A stretch of 64,000 nt of DNA from Streptomyces natalensis ATCC 27448 (GTDB lineage: Bacteria > Actinomycetota > Actinomycetes > Streptomycetales > Streptomycetaceae), in NCBI RefSeq assembly GCF_000935125.1, contig NZ_JRKI01000009.1:186001-250000 (forward strand). The letters are read 5' to 3'. Both the position numbers and the translations under genes were made by a program. Shown one piece after another: positions 54,603-62,652 of this stretch. Under the pieces are notes generated by a model. The model had not been told where the DNA came from, did not search any database, and saw nothing but the letters and a program-made list of their open reading frames with translations. Numbering within the stretch: the stretch's first letter is position 1; the number at the start of each line of letters is the position of its first letter.

Positions 54603-54924
54603 CCCACCGGGATCCACCGCTGCCCACCGTGACCGGTGGCGAGCACACGGACGGCGGGGCGCGGTGCTGGTCTCCGCGCCCCGCCGTTCCCCTTCCCCCG
54701 CCGCCGTGCGGAGCCCCACATCTTCAAGGACGCTGCCCCGGCGTGACACTCGCCCCACACTGCTCAGCACGAAGCCGACGACGCCGGTAGGGCCGATATG
54801 TGCCCCTCGCTCCGGGTGCGAGCCAGGTTTGTCGCTCCAGTGCACCCATCACTCCAAAGCCCCCCAAGCCCCCAAGCCCCCCAAGCCCCCCCTGCTGATC
54901 ATGGCGGGGGGCCTGTGGTGTCTG
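54603..54924. other. Right part of the islet with cytosine-rich repeats
   Basis: No clear gene. The stretch holds AAGCCCCC repeats (54857-54892) and a hairpin that resembles the tRNA-Val terminator. Confidence 0.5.
54885..54912 (+). terminator. Hairpin resembling the tRNA-Val terminator
   Basis: GCCCCCC/GGGGGGC arms around TGCTGATCATGGC. CCCCCTG[T/C]TGATCATG[A/G]C matches the tRNA terminator, and CCAAAG precedes both, although here it is separated by AAGCCCCC repeats. Confidence 0.7.
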
Positions 54925-55092
54925 TCAGGCCGTTCCATGGAACTTCGGTGCCGGCCCGGAAACCACCAGGCTCATGCGGTCGATTCCGCCCCCGATCGCG
55001 AGAGTGGAGTGGTGGTGATGCCGGTGAGGGTGGATGCCTGGATTGCCCGAGTGGTGGTTGTGACCGAAGGAGAAGGGGAGCTGAGTGTTCAC
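54925..55092 (-). CDS. Possible small histidine-rich protein
   Basis: A 55-residue frame from GTG 55092 has a protein-like sequence (FGHNHHSGN, PHRHHHHS, IGGGIDRMSLVV) and high G/C at third positions. No ribosome binding site is seen, so the start is unsure and the gene may be a remnant of a longer one extending upstream. Confidence 0.35.
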   Translation of the reverse strand: MNTQLPFSFGHNHHSGNPGIHPHRHHHHSTLAIGGGIDRMSLVVSGPAPKFHGTA

Positions 55093-55489
55093 TAGGGGGT
55101 GGTCAACCAGCGGGCTGTTGAAGCATGTGCCGCCGGCGCATGGATATACGACCCTGCCCCGGCCGCTCGCCGCGTTGTGATCTTCAGTGAGCGCATGATG
55201 ACGCTCCCTCGATCCGAGGGCCGAATCGCGATCTTGAGTTGGGGCGGCTCGGACCGGCGACCGTGCCCGCCGCACGACGACGCTTCGCAGCGGCTTCGTT
55301 CTTCCATCCTTTGATCGGCGGCAGCGTGGGGGGTGGACGGCCCAGGGTGCATGAGTCGGTCGGGCAAAGTGCGCCGTTGGCTCGGCCGGCCGTTCGTATC
55401 TGTCCCGGCCCGTCGTGTGTGACCAGCGAAAAGGTCGCGTACCGAGGAAGGTCCGGGGCTTGTTGGTGGTGGCTCGTTATGGTCCGTGC
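55093..55489. other. Intergenic stretch without recognised gene
   Basis: Several open frames on both strands, none with a family signature or good start. It may contain degraded sequence from the right end of the islet. Confidence 0.4.
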
Positions 55490-56035
55490 ATGCAAGCGGG
55501 AGATATCGGGACATGGGCGGGCGTAGCCCTCACACTGCTTATTTCGATCGGGGCCTGGACGGATGCGCAGCGGCAGGCCCGGATCGGTCGGGAGGCCAAT
55601 GAGATCAGCCATCGGCAGGCGGAGGCGGCGGAGCGGCGGGCGCGGGCGGTGGAAGAGGCCCTGGCGTCGGCGCTGCGGCTGTTGGGGGAGCGGGCGCCGT
55701 CGTTGGAGTTGCCGGAGATGCCGGAGATGCCGGAGATGCCGGGGGTGGGTGGCGGCGGGCCGGGCGAGGTGCGGTGGGAGGTCGGGCGGCGCGGGCGGTA
55801 TGGGTTCGAGCTGAGGAATGTGGGGTCGGCCACTGCGTTCGGTGTGCGTGTCGACCCCGACGACCTGGGGGGTGTCGCGCGCAATCTGCCGGAGGATGCC
55901 ACGGTCCGGCCCGGTGAGGGTGTGCGGTTCGTGATGGCGGCGACGTTCGCGCGCCGGCTGCCTGGTGAGGTGTGTGTCCGGTGGGGTGGTTACGGGCGGG
56001 CGGAGGCGCAGGTGGTGCCGGTTTCTGCGGGGTGA
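55490..56035 (+). CDS. Single-pass membrane protein with coiled coil, function unknown
   Basis: A 181-residue protein: one N-terminal membrane helix (about residues 6-24), a charged coiled-coil region (about 25-62), a PEMPEMPEM repeat and a C-terminal beta-rich domain (RYGFELRNVGSATAFGVRVD). Similar layouts are frequent in streptomycetes. The ATG at 55490 fits the membrane segment best. Confidence 0.75.
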   Translation: MQAGDIGTWAGVALTLLISIGAWTDAQRQARIGREANEISHRQAEAAERRARAVEEALASALRLLGERAPSLELPEMPEMPEMPGVGGGGPGEVRWEVGRRGRYGFELRNVGSATAFGVRVDPDDLGGVARNLPEDATVRPGEGVRFVMAATFARRLPGEVCVRWGGYGRAEAQVVPVSAG

Positions 56036-56352
56036 GGTGGCTGGGTGCTGGGTGCCGGGTGCCGGGTGCCGGTTCCGCGGCCCGGGCCCGGGGCCGGGGC
56101 CGGGGCCGGGTCCTGGGCGACCCGTGGGTGTGAGTGGAGTGGTGAGCGGGTGGTGAGCGGGGTGGGCTGTTCGGCTTGTTCGGCTTGTTCGGCTTGTTCG
56201 TGGTTGTTCGTTGCGGCGGCGGCTGTGTATCGTCGAAGGCATTGACTTGAAGTTTCAAGTAAATCGCCTCGCCTCGTGGAGCCGCCCGAAGACGGCACCC
56301 GAAGACGGCACCGGACCACGACAACCGCCTCGACACGGGAAGAGCGCTCACC
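56036..56352. other. Intergenic region upstream of DoxX gene
   Basis: Contains GGGGCC repeats (about 56082-56110), three copies of TTCGGCTTG (56170-56196) and a promoter/operator region at 56242-56260. No gene is supported. Confidence 0.5.
56242..56260 (+). promoter_or_regulatory. Palindromic operator and -35-like box before the DoxX gene
   Basis: A perfect palindrome, ACTTGAA-GT-TTCAAGT (56245-56260), overlaps a TTGACT -35-like hexamer (56242-56247). TTGAA/TTCAA palindromes are common MarR/HxlR-type sites, so a repressor encoded elsewhere is likely. Confidence 0.65.
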
Positions 56353-56904
56353 ATGACGTCCCCCCACAGCACCCTCCAGGCCCCCCGGCTCACCATCGAG
56401 AGGCGCCACGCCCCCTCCTCGTCCGGTTATGACGCCGGTCTTCTCCTTTTCCGCATCGTGCTCGGGCTGACCATGGCCGGTCACGGGGCGCAGAAGCTGT
56501 TCGGCTGGTTCGGCGGGGGCGGGCTGGAGGGGACGGGGCAGTTCTTCACGATGAGCGGCTATCCGTCGGGCACGTCGATGGCCCTGGTGGCGGGGCTGAG
56601 CGAGATGCTCGGCGGGCTCGGCCTGGTGAGCGGTCTGCTCACACCGCTCGCGGGCGCCGCGGTCGTGGGCACGATGATCAATGCGCTCGCCGTGAAGTGG
56701 GGCGGCGGGTTCTTCGCGCCCAAGGGCGTGGAGTACGAACTGCTGCTGACCGCGGGCGCGGCCGCACTCGCACTGACCGGACCCGGGCGGTACGCCGCCG
56801 ACCGCCTGGTCCCCGCGCTGCGCTCCCACCGCCTCGCCTACGGAGCGGCCGCGTTGGCGCTCGCCGTGGTGCTCGCCGGGGGAGTGCTGCTGCTGCGGAA
56901 GTAG
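56353..56904 (+). CDS. DoxX-family membrane protein
   Basis: A 183-residue protein with four membrane segments. The family motif GLTMAGHGAQKLFGWFGGGG is in the first half. DoxX proteins are tied to redox and thiol stress in actinobacteria. A palindromic operator lies 93 bases upstream. Confidence 0.9.
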   Translation: MTSPHSTLQAPRLTIERRHAPSSSGYDAGLLLFRIVLGLTMAGHGAQKLFGWFGGGGLEGTGQFFTMSGYPSGTSMALVAGLSEMLGGLGLVSGLLTPLAGAAVVGTMINALAVKWGGGFFAPKGVEYELLLTAGAAALALTGPGRYAADRLVPALRSHRLAYGAAALALAVVLAGGVLLLRK

Positions 56905-56972
56905 CGCGTTCGGAAGTAGCGCGGTCGGAAGTGGTTCGTTGGGACGTAGTTCGTCCGGAAGTAGCGCGTGTG
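56893..56972. repeat. Direct repeats after the DoxX gene
   Basis: Three clear copies of CGGAAGTAGCGCG (the first at the gene stop) and two diverged copies (CGGAAGTGGTTCG, GGGACGTAGTTCG) follow each other at about 15-17-base spacing. Confidence 0.8.
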
Positions 56973-57052
56973 GTGACAGCAGGCGCAAGTGAAGAGAACT
57001 AGGTGGTCCACGGTGTCCTGGGGCGCCGCGGCCGGGAGTTGAGGAGAGGGTC

Positions 57053-57553
57053 TTGTCCGTACGACGTCTCAATCACGCGGTGCTCTACATCCGCGACGTG
57101 GAACGGTCCGTCGCTTTTTACACCGAAGCCCTCGGGCTGACGCTGGACGTCGAGATACCGGGGCGCGCCGCCTTCCTCAGCGCGCCCGGCTCGCTCAATG
57201 ACCACGATCTGGGGCTGTTCGCGGTGGGGCCGGACGCGCCGGGGCCCGAGGCGGGCCGGGCCGGGCTCTACCACCTGGCCTGGGAGGTCGGCACGCTCGG
57301 CGAACTCGCCGCGGCCCACGCCCGGCTGGCGGCTCGCGGCGCCCTGGTCGGTGCCAGCGACCACCTCGTCTCCAAGTCCCTGTACGCCAAGGACCCGGAC
57401 GGCAATGAGTTCGAGGTGATGTGGCGGGTACCGCGGGAGGAGTGGCCCGCCCCGGACGAGGCGCACCGCCTGCGCCCGCTCGATCTCGCGGCGGAGCTCA
57501 AGCGCTGGGGCCCCGACCTGATGACCGGCGCGGCGGCCGGCTCGGCCACCTGA
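57053..57553 (+). CDS. VOC-superfamily (glyoxalase/dioxygenase-like) protein
   Basis: A 166-residue protein with two beta-alpha-beta-beta-beta VOC modules: RRLNHAVLYIRDVERSVAFYTEALGL and the metal-site EFEV near residue 122. It resembles catechol-2,3-dioxygenase-like and glyoxalase-like enzymes; substrate unknown. TTG start with a GAGGAGAGGG site. Confidence 0.87.
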   Translation: MSVRRLNHAVLYIRDVERSVAFYTEALGLTLDVEIPGRAAFLSAPGSLNDHDLGLFAVGPDAPGPEAGRAGLYHLAWEVGTLGELAAAHARLAARGALVGASDHLVSKSLYAKDPDGNEFEVMWRVPREEWPAPDEAHRLRPLDLAAELKRWGPDLMTGAAAGSAT

Positions 57554-57662
57554 CGGGCCAAAGGCCCCGGCCAGGGCTTGTCCGGTCGACCGGCGTCGCG
57601 GGCCCCGACGGCCCGTCCGACAGCCCGTCCGACGGCCCGTCCGACGGCCCGTCCGACAGGCC

Positions 57663-58787
57663 CTACCCCTCCGCCGAAGACCCCCGCGCCGCCCACCGTT
57701 TTTCCACGCCCGCCAGGCGCCAGTACGCCAGGGCCGCTGCCCACACCACCACGAACAGGCCGACGATGAGGAAGCCGACATTGTCGAGGTCGAGTCCGGC
57801 GATCCAGCCGGTCAGCGGGTCGTCGAGGCCGAGTTTGTCGTGCAGCACGGTCACCAGCTCGATCGTGCCGATGAAGAAGGCGACGGCGATCGACAGGCCG
57901 GTGATGGTGAGGTTGTAGTAGACCTTGCGCACCGGGTTGGAGAACGCCCACTGGTAGGCGAAGTTCATGAACGTGCCGTCGAGGGTGTCGAAGAGGCTCA
58001 TGCCGGCCGCGAACAGCAGCGGCAGGCACACGATGGCGTACCAGGGCAGCCCGGCCGCGGCGCCGCTGCCCGCCATCACCATCAAGGTCACCTCGGTCGC
58101 GGTGTCGAAGCCGATCCCGAAGAGGAAACCCAGCGGGTACATCTGGCCGGGGCGCGATATCGAGTGGGTGAGGCGTCCCAGGATGCGGTTCATGAACCCG
58201 CGCGCATCGAGCCGTTGCTCCAGCTCGGCCTCGTCGTACCGGCCGTCGCGCATACCGCGGAAGACCCGCCAGATTCCGGTCAGCGCGATGAGGTTGAGCG
58301 CGGCGATGAGGTAGAGGAACGTCCCCGAGACCGTGGTGCCGACGGTGCCCAGGATCTGATGCGTACGGGAGGAGTCGTTGAGCAGGATGCCGGCGAGCTG
58401 GGCGCCGCCCGCCACCAGGGCCGCCATCAGCACGACCACGCTGGAGTGGCCGAGGGCGAACCAGAAGCCGACCGAGACCGGCCGTTTGCCGTCGGCCATC
58501 AGCTTGCGGGTGGTGTTGTCGATGGCCGCGATGTGGTCGGCGTCGAAGGCGTGCCGCATGCCCAGGGTGTACGCGGTGATGCCGAGCCCGACGCCGAAGA
58601 CCTGGCTGCCGACGGTGTAGTGGCGGGGCACCACCAGCAGGAAGAGCACGCCGAAGGCGACGACGTGCAGCCCGGCTATGACGGCCATCAGGCCCGCGGT
58701 ACGGACGGTGTCCTGCCGGCGCCAGCGGAACGCGGCGGGGGCAGGGGTGGTCGGTGTATCGGTTGACGTATCGGTGGACAGGGCCAT
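57663..58787 (-). CDS. NiCoT-family nickel/cobalt transporter
   Basis: A 374-residue permease with eight membrane segments and the NiCoT signature RHAFDADHIAAIDN in segment II (HX4DH metal motif), plus LGHSSVV and GFLFGIGFDTATE. Because a cobalamin riboswitch precedes it, it most likely supplies cobalt for B12 synthesis rather than nickel. Confidence 0.94.
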   Translation of the reverse strand: MALSTDTSTDTPTTPAPAAFRWRRQDTVRTAGLMAVIAGLHVVAFGVLFLLVVPRHYTVGSQVFGVGLGITAYTLGMRHAFDADHIAAIDNTTRKLMADGKRPVSVGFWFALGHSSVVVLMAALVAGGAQLAGILLNDSSRTHQILGTVGTTVSGTFLYLIAALNLIALTGIWRVFRGMRDGRYDEAELEQRLDARGFMNRILGRLTHSISRPGQMYPLGFLFGIGFDTATEVTLMVMAGSGAAAGLPWYAIVCLPLLFAAGMSLFDTLDGTFMNFAYQWAFSNPVRKVYYNLTITGLSIAVAFFIGTIELVTVLHDKLGLDDPLTGWIAGLDLDNVGFLIVGLFVVVWAAALAYWRLAGVEKRWAARGSSAEG

Positions 58788-58835
58788 CCGCGGTCACGCT
58801 CCAGCACCTCGTGGATCAGTTCGTGAGATGCCGTG

Positions 58836-59027
58836 GCCGGTCTCCTGGCTTACGGGTGGTGCGCGCCCGTCCCCGCCTTCCCGGCCGCGGGCTGCGGTCA
58901 GTGGCGCCGTATCCGCGGGGCCGCGCATACGGAAGAGGGACGGAAACTCCCCGATCACAGTGGCGAGGGCCGCTCCGGCCTGGGACCCACTGGGTCCGTC
59001 ACCGGTCTTCCCGAACACCACGGCAGG
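58836..59027 (-). ncRNA. Cobalamin (B12) riboswitch
   Basis: On the minus strand the RNA starts with GGGAAGACCGGTGACGG, continues through GCCACTGTGATCGGGGAGT and ends with the B12 box AGCCAGGAGACC (58839-58850). These elements, in order, define a cobalamin riboswitch. It lies about 50 bases upstream of the metal transporter and should shut it off when B12 is plentiful. Confidence 0.93.
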
Positions 59028-59028
59028 G

Positions 59029-59919
59029 TCACTCTATCGGGCGATGCCTGATGGCCGATGACCGATGGCCGTTGGCCGCGGAGAGGAACGTGCGCAGTGC
59101 GTGGTCGAAGGCGGCGGCGTTTTCCAGGTTGACCATGTGGGCGGCGCCCGGTACGCGGACCCGGTGGGCGCCGGGGACGGCCAGGGCGATGGCATGGGCG
59201 TTGGCGGCGATGTCCCTGCTGTCGAGGTCGCCGTCGAACACCACCGTCGGCACCCGTATCTCGGACAGCCGGTCGGCCGCACCGACCTCCAGCGGCATCC
59301 CGGCCCCCATGCCCTCGGCGTGCGCCTCGGCATTGGCCGCGGCCGAGGCGCGGAGCCGCTCGCGCAATCCGGGGTGGACGTCGCAGGGCCGGCGGTGCGG
59401 GCCGTCCACCCACATCCGCAGGAAGTGCTCCACGAAGCGCTCCATGCCGTCGCCGTCCGGCGCGCTGATCGCCGCCACCTGGCCCTTGATGTGCTCCAGG
59501 AGGAACGGATCGGTCAAGGCGCGGCCGCTGACACCGGGGGAGGCCAGGGCCAGGGCGCCGACCCGCTCCGGGTGGGCGAGGGCGGTGTCCAGGGCGACCC
59601 GGGCGCCGTGCGAGAGGCCGACGAGGACGGCGCGCGGGACGTCGAGCGCGTCCAGCAGGGCGCACAGATCGTCGTGGTGGGCCCAGTCCCCGGACACCGT
59701 GGAGGACAGGCCGTGGCCGCGGAAGTCGTAGCGGATGACGCGGTGGCCGGACCCCACCAGCCAGGAGAACTGCTCGTCCCACATGCGCTGGTCGAGCATT
59801 CCGCCGTGCAGCAGCACCACCGCGGGACCTTCGCCGGCCGTTTCGTAGAACAGCTCGCCGTCCTCGACCGGCACCAGGCCGTTGTCGATCTCGGTCCAGG
59901 CGGCGAAGGGGTGGGTCAT
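59029..59919 (-). CDS. Alpha/beta hydrolase
   Basis: A 296-residue alpha/beta-fold hydrolase with the oxyanion segment LLHGGMLDQ, nucleophile elbow GLSHGAR and the acid/His in VVFDGDLDS and GAAHMVN. The ATG at 59919 has an AAGGAAG site. It ends right before the riboswitch. Substrate unknown. Confidence 0.88.
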   Translation of the reverse strand: MTHPFAAWTEIDNGLVPVEDGELFYETAGEGPAVVLLHGGMLDQRMWDEQFSWLVGSGHRVIRYDFRGHGLSSTVSGDWAHHDDLCALLDALDVPRAVLVGLSHGARVALDTALAHPERVGALALASPGVSGRALTDPFLLEHIKGQVAAISAPDGDGMERFVEHFLRMWVDGPHRRPCDVHPGLRERLRASAAANAEAHAEGMGAGMPLEVGAADRLSEIRVPTVVFDGDLDSRDIAANAHAIALAVPGAHRVRVPGAAHMVNLENAAAFDHALRTFLSAANGHRSSAIRHRPIE

Positions 59920-60031
59920 CGCGGGTACTTCCTTGTGGCGCGGTCGGCGGCGGTCGGGGGCGGTGCGGCGGTCCTCGGCGTCGGGATCCACCGGTGCAAC
60001 GTCCGGGCCGTCCGCCAGGTGCCGGAAACGC

Positions 60032-60694
60032 TCATTTCGCTGCATTCGGCGGCAGAGGGGCTTCTTCGGGGGCGAAGGTGATGACGAGATCGGCGCGGTG
60101 GCGGGTCGCCGCCACCGTGCGGGCGTTGGCCTCGTCCGAGGCGTGGACGAACCGTTCGGCGTCGGCGCGCGGGCGGCCGAAGCGGGTGTGACGGTCGATC
60201 AGCCGCGGGACGCGGTCGCGGGCGTCCAGATCGACGTACCACGCCTCGTCGAGCAGTCCCCGGATCCGGCTCCACGGCGCGGAGTCGAGGAGGAGGTAGT
60301 TCCCCTCGGTGACGACGAGGGGGACATGGGGTGGCACGGGGATGCTGCCGGCGACCGGCTCCTCGATACGGCGGTCGAAGGCCGGGGCGTAGACGTCGGT
60401 AACGGGCTCCGGCTCGCGCAACCGGGTCAGCAGCGCCGCGTATCCGGCAGGATCGAAGGTGTCGGGTGCGCCCTTGCGGTCGAGCCGGCCCAGGCGGCGC
60501 AGCTCGGCCTCGGCGAGATGGAAGCCGTCCATCGGGACCAGTACGGCCTGTCCGGCCAGCTCCGCCACCAGATGGGCGGCGAGGGTGGACTTGCCGGCGC
60601 CTGGCGGACCCGCGATGCCGAGCAGCCGACGGCGGCCGGGGCGCGCGGAGGCGGCGAGGCGGCGGGCGCGGGACAGCAGGTGCGGGGTGTCCAT
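60032..60694 (-). CDS. P-loop nucleoside/nucleotide kinase family protein
   Basis: A 220-residue uridine-kinase-like P-loop protein. Walker A is GPPGAGKSTLA (residues 29-38) and VPMDGFHLAE follows, as in YggC/FrcK-type small-molecule kinases (sugars, pantothenate). The exact substrate is open. The alpha/beta hydrolase gene begins 113 bases downstream on the same strand. Confidence 0.87.
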   Translation of the reverse strand: MDTPHLLSRARRLAASARPGRRRLLGIAGPPGAGKSTLAAHLVAELAGQAVLVPMDGFHLAEAELRRLGRLDRKGAPDTFDPAGYAALLTRLREPEPVTDVYAPAFDRRIEEPVAGSIPVPPHVPLVVTEGNYLLLDSAPWSRIRGLLDEAWYVDLDARDRVPRLIDRHTRFGRPRADAERFVHASDEANARTVAATRHRADLVITFAPEEAPLPPNAAK

Positions 60695-60740
60695 GGTGCG
60701 TCCATGGTGCCCGATGGACGGCGGGTCGCCGGGGCGGGCT

Positions 60741-60890
60741 TCAGCGCCGGTATTCCATCCCGTGTGCGGCGCCGATCTCGTTGAGGCGGTCGAGGTCGGG
60801 GTGTCCGTTCTTCATGACCACCGGACCGGCTTCGAGCATGTCCTCCACGAACTCCTCCCAGCCTCCCGGTGACGAGATCTGGAGGCACCT
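60741..60890 (-). pseudogene. C-terminal remnant of a cupin-type protein
   Basis: The frame ends with LQISSPGGWEEFVEDMLEAGP and LNEIGAAHGMEYRR, typical of the end of small actinobacterial cupin proteins. The cupin barrel is missing, and upstream the frame turns into sequence shared with a TetR remnant on the other strand. Confidence 0.6.
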
Positions 60891-61095
60891 GGCGGGCGGG
60901 CGGGAGGCGTTGCGCAGGGCGTGGGGTGCCCAACTCCTCGCCCGCGGCAAGGAGGAGGGCACCGTGCGGACGGATGCCGAGGTCGGTGATGTGGTGATGA
61001 TCGTCTGCGGGCCGGCCGCGGTGATCCGTCATGACGCCGGGGACTGGCGCCGCTGTGTGCGCAATGCGTGCGCGGGTCTGCGGGCTCCGGGCTGA
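60891..61095 (+). pseudogene. C-terminal remnant of a TetR-family regulator
   Basis: The plus-strand frame HLAGGREALRRAWGAQL to CAGLRAPG, with GTVRTDAEVGDVVMIVCG in the middle, looks like the ligand domain end of a TetR protein. The helix-turn-helix part is absent because the frame is joined directly to the cupin remnant. Confidence 0.6.
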
Positions 61096-61122
61096 GACCT
61101 GGGGCGAGCGGGTGATCCGGCG

Positions 61123-61202
61123 CGTGGCCCGCAGGTCTTACGGCCTCGGCTCGTCGCAGGCAGATCTTACGGCGTCGGCGCGTCGCCCGCAGGCTTACGG
61201 TG
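61123..61202. repeat. Imperfect repeats with GCAGGTCTTACGGC
   Basis: Three imperfect units of about 32-34 bases share GCAG[G/A]TCTTACGGC or GCAGGCTTACGG and a CGTCG-rich part. They lie downstream of the TetR remnant. Confidence 0.65.
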
Positions 61203-62360
61203 TCAGCCCCGTGCCCCCAGCCGCCACAGCGAGGTGACCTCGGCCGCGCGAGCCACATGGAGCGGGTCGGAGGTGTCGCGGGCGCGGGGGTGGCGGGGGG
61301 TGATGTCGAGGCGGTCCAGGACGGTCAGGCCGCCGCGGGCGAAGGCGTCGAGGAGTTCGGTGCGGGGGCGCAGGCCGAGGTGTTCGGCCAGGTCGGAGAG
61401 GATCAGCCAGCCCTCGCCGTCCGGTGTCAGATGGTCCGCCAGGCCGTCAAGGAAGCCGTGCAGCATCCGGTTGCCCGGGTCGTAGACCGCGCGCTCCACC
61501 GGGGAGGTCGGTTTGGCGGGGACCCAGGGGGGATTGCAGACGACCAGGGGGGCGCGTCCGGCGGGGAAGAGGTCGGCCTCGACGACCTCCACCTGACCGG
61601 CGACGCCGAGACGTTCGGTGTTCTCGCGGGCGCACGCCAGCGCGCGGGGGTCCTGGTCGGTGGCCACGATCCGCCGCACCCCGCGCCGCGCCAGCACACA
61701 GGCCAGGACTCCGGTGCCGGTGCCGATGTCGAACGCCAGCTCCGTGCCGGGCAGCGGCGCCTCGGCGACCAGGTCCACGTATTCGCCTCGGGCCGGTGAG
61801 AAGACGCCGTAGTGGGGATGGATCCGGTCGCCGCCCAGGGCCGGGATCTCGACGCCCTTGCGGCGCCATTCGTTGGCGCCGATCAGGGCGAGCAGTTCGC
61901 GCAGGGAGAGCAGGGAGTCGCCGGGCGGGGCTCCCGCGGCGTCCGGTGCCGACGGCGGCCCGTACGCCCTGGTGCAGGCCTCGCGGACATCGGGCGCGCG
62001 GTGCAGCGGGACCGTGTAGGACGCGTCGAGCGGGATCAGCAGCATGCCCAGGATGCGGGCGCGCTGGTTCTGGGCGGCACGGTGCAGATGGAACGCCTGG
62101 GTGACATCGGTGGGCGGCGTTTTGCGGGGCCGGCGGTCGATTCGGTGGGCCAGCGCCGTCAGCAGCTGCCGGGCGTTGTGGAAATCGCCGCGCCACAGCA
62201 GGGCGGTGCCCTCGCAGACGAGTGTGTAGGCGTCGTCGGCGCGGGTGCGGTCGTCGGCGAGGACGATCCGGCGGGGCGGCGGGGAGCCGTTCTCGGAACG
62301 CCAACGGGCGGAGCGGGGCTCGTCGGCCTCGGTCCATGCGACGACCGTCGGAGAGTTCAC
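61203..62360 (-). CDS. HemK/PrmC-like class I methyltransferase
   Basis: A 385-residue methyltransferase. The N-terminal 170 residues are helical and unconserved; the C-terminal part has the SAM motif FDIGTGTGVLACVLA and the catalytic NPPWVP motif typical of N6-adenine or glutamine methyltransferases. The GTG at 62360 is used because it begins NSPTVVAW; the ribosome binding site is weak. Substrate unknown. Confidence 0.85.
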   Translation of the reverse strand: MNSPTVVAWTEADEPRSARWRSENGSPPPRRIVLADDRTRADDAYTLVCEGTALLWRGDFHNARQLLTALAHRIDRRPRKTPPTDVTQAFHLHRAAQNQRARILGMLLIPLDASYTVPLHRAPDVREACTRAYGPPSAPDAAGAPPGDSLLSLRELLALIGANEWRRKGVEIPALGGDRIHPHYGVFSPARGEYVDLVAEAPLPGTELAFDIGTGTGVLACVLARRGVRRIVATDQDPRALACARENTERLGVAGQVEVVEADLFPAGRAPLVVCNPPWVPAKPTSPVERAVYDPGNRMLHGFLDGLADHLTPDGEGWLILSDLAEHLGLRPRTELLDAFARGGLTVLDRLDITPRHPRARDTSDPLHVARAAEVTSLWRLGARG

Positions 62361-62432
62361 CGGAATGTGCCTCGGGGGGTGAGTGGTGCGGGCCCCTCCC
62401 TGCGAAGGGGGAGGAGGGTGACGGTCGACTTT

Positions 62433-62516
62433 ACTCCGTGCCGGACTCCGTGCCGGACTCCGTGCCGGACTCCGTGCCGGACTCCGTGCCGGACTCCGTG
62501 CCGGACTCCGTGCCGG
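62433..62516. repeat. 12-bp minisatellite, seven perfect copies
   Basis: ACTCCGTGCCGG repeats at 62433, 62445, 62457, 62469, 62481, 62493 and 62505, followed by one diverged copy to 62527. It encodes DSVP or GTES on the two strands but no gene there is supported. Confidence 0.95.
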
Positions 62517-62652
62517 ACTCCTGCCGGGCGGGAACCCCGTCGACTGTCGTTCCGATGCGGGCGGGCGCAGGATGGAGACGGGAGGGGAGCGGGGGAGTCG
62601 GGACGGGGAGCGTAAGGGGCGGCATCGCGGGGGCCGACGTTCAGGGGCGTGT

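Noticed and set aside
51954..55489. Complete integrative element
   Set aside because: No integrase, excisionase or replication gene could be recognised, so only an islet or remnant is proposed.
62433..62516. CRISPR-like array
   Set aside because: The units are directly adjacent without spacers, so it is a minisatellite.
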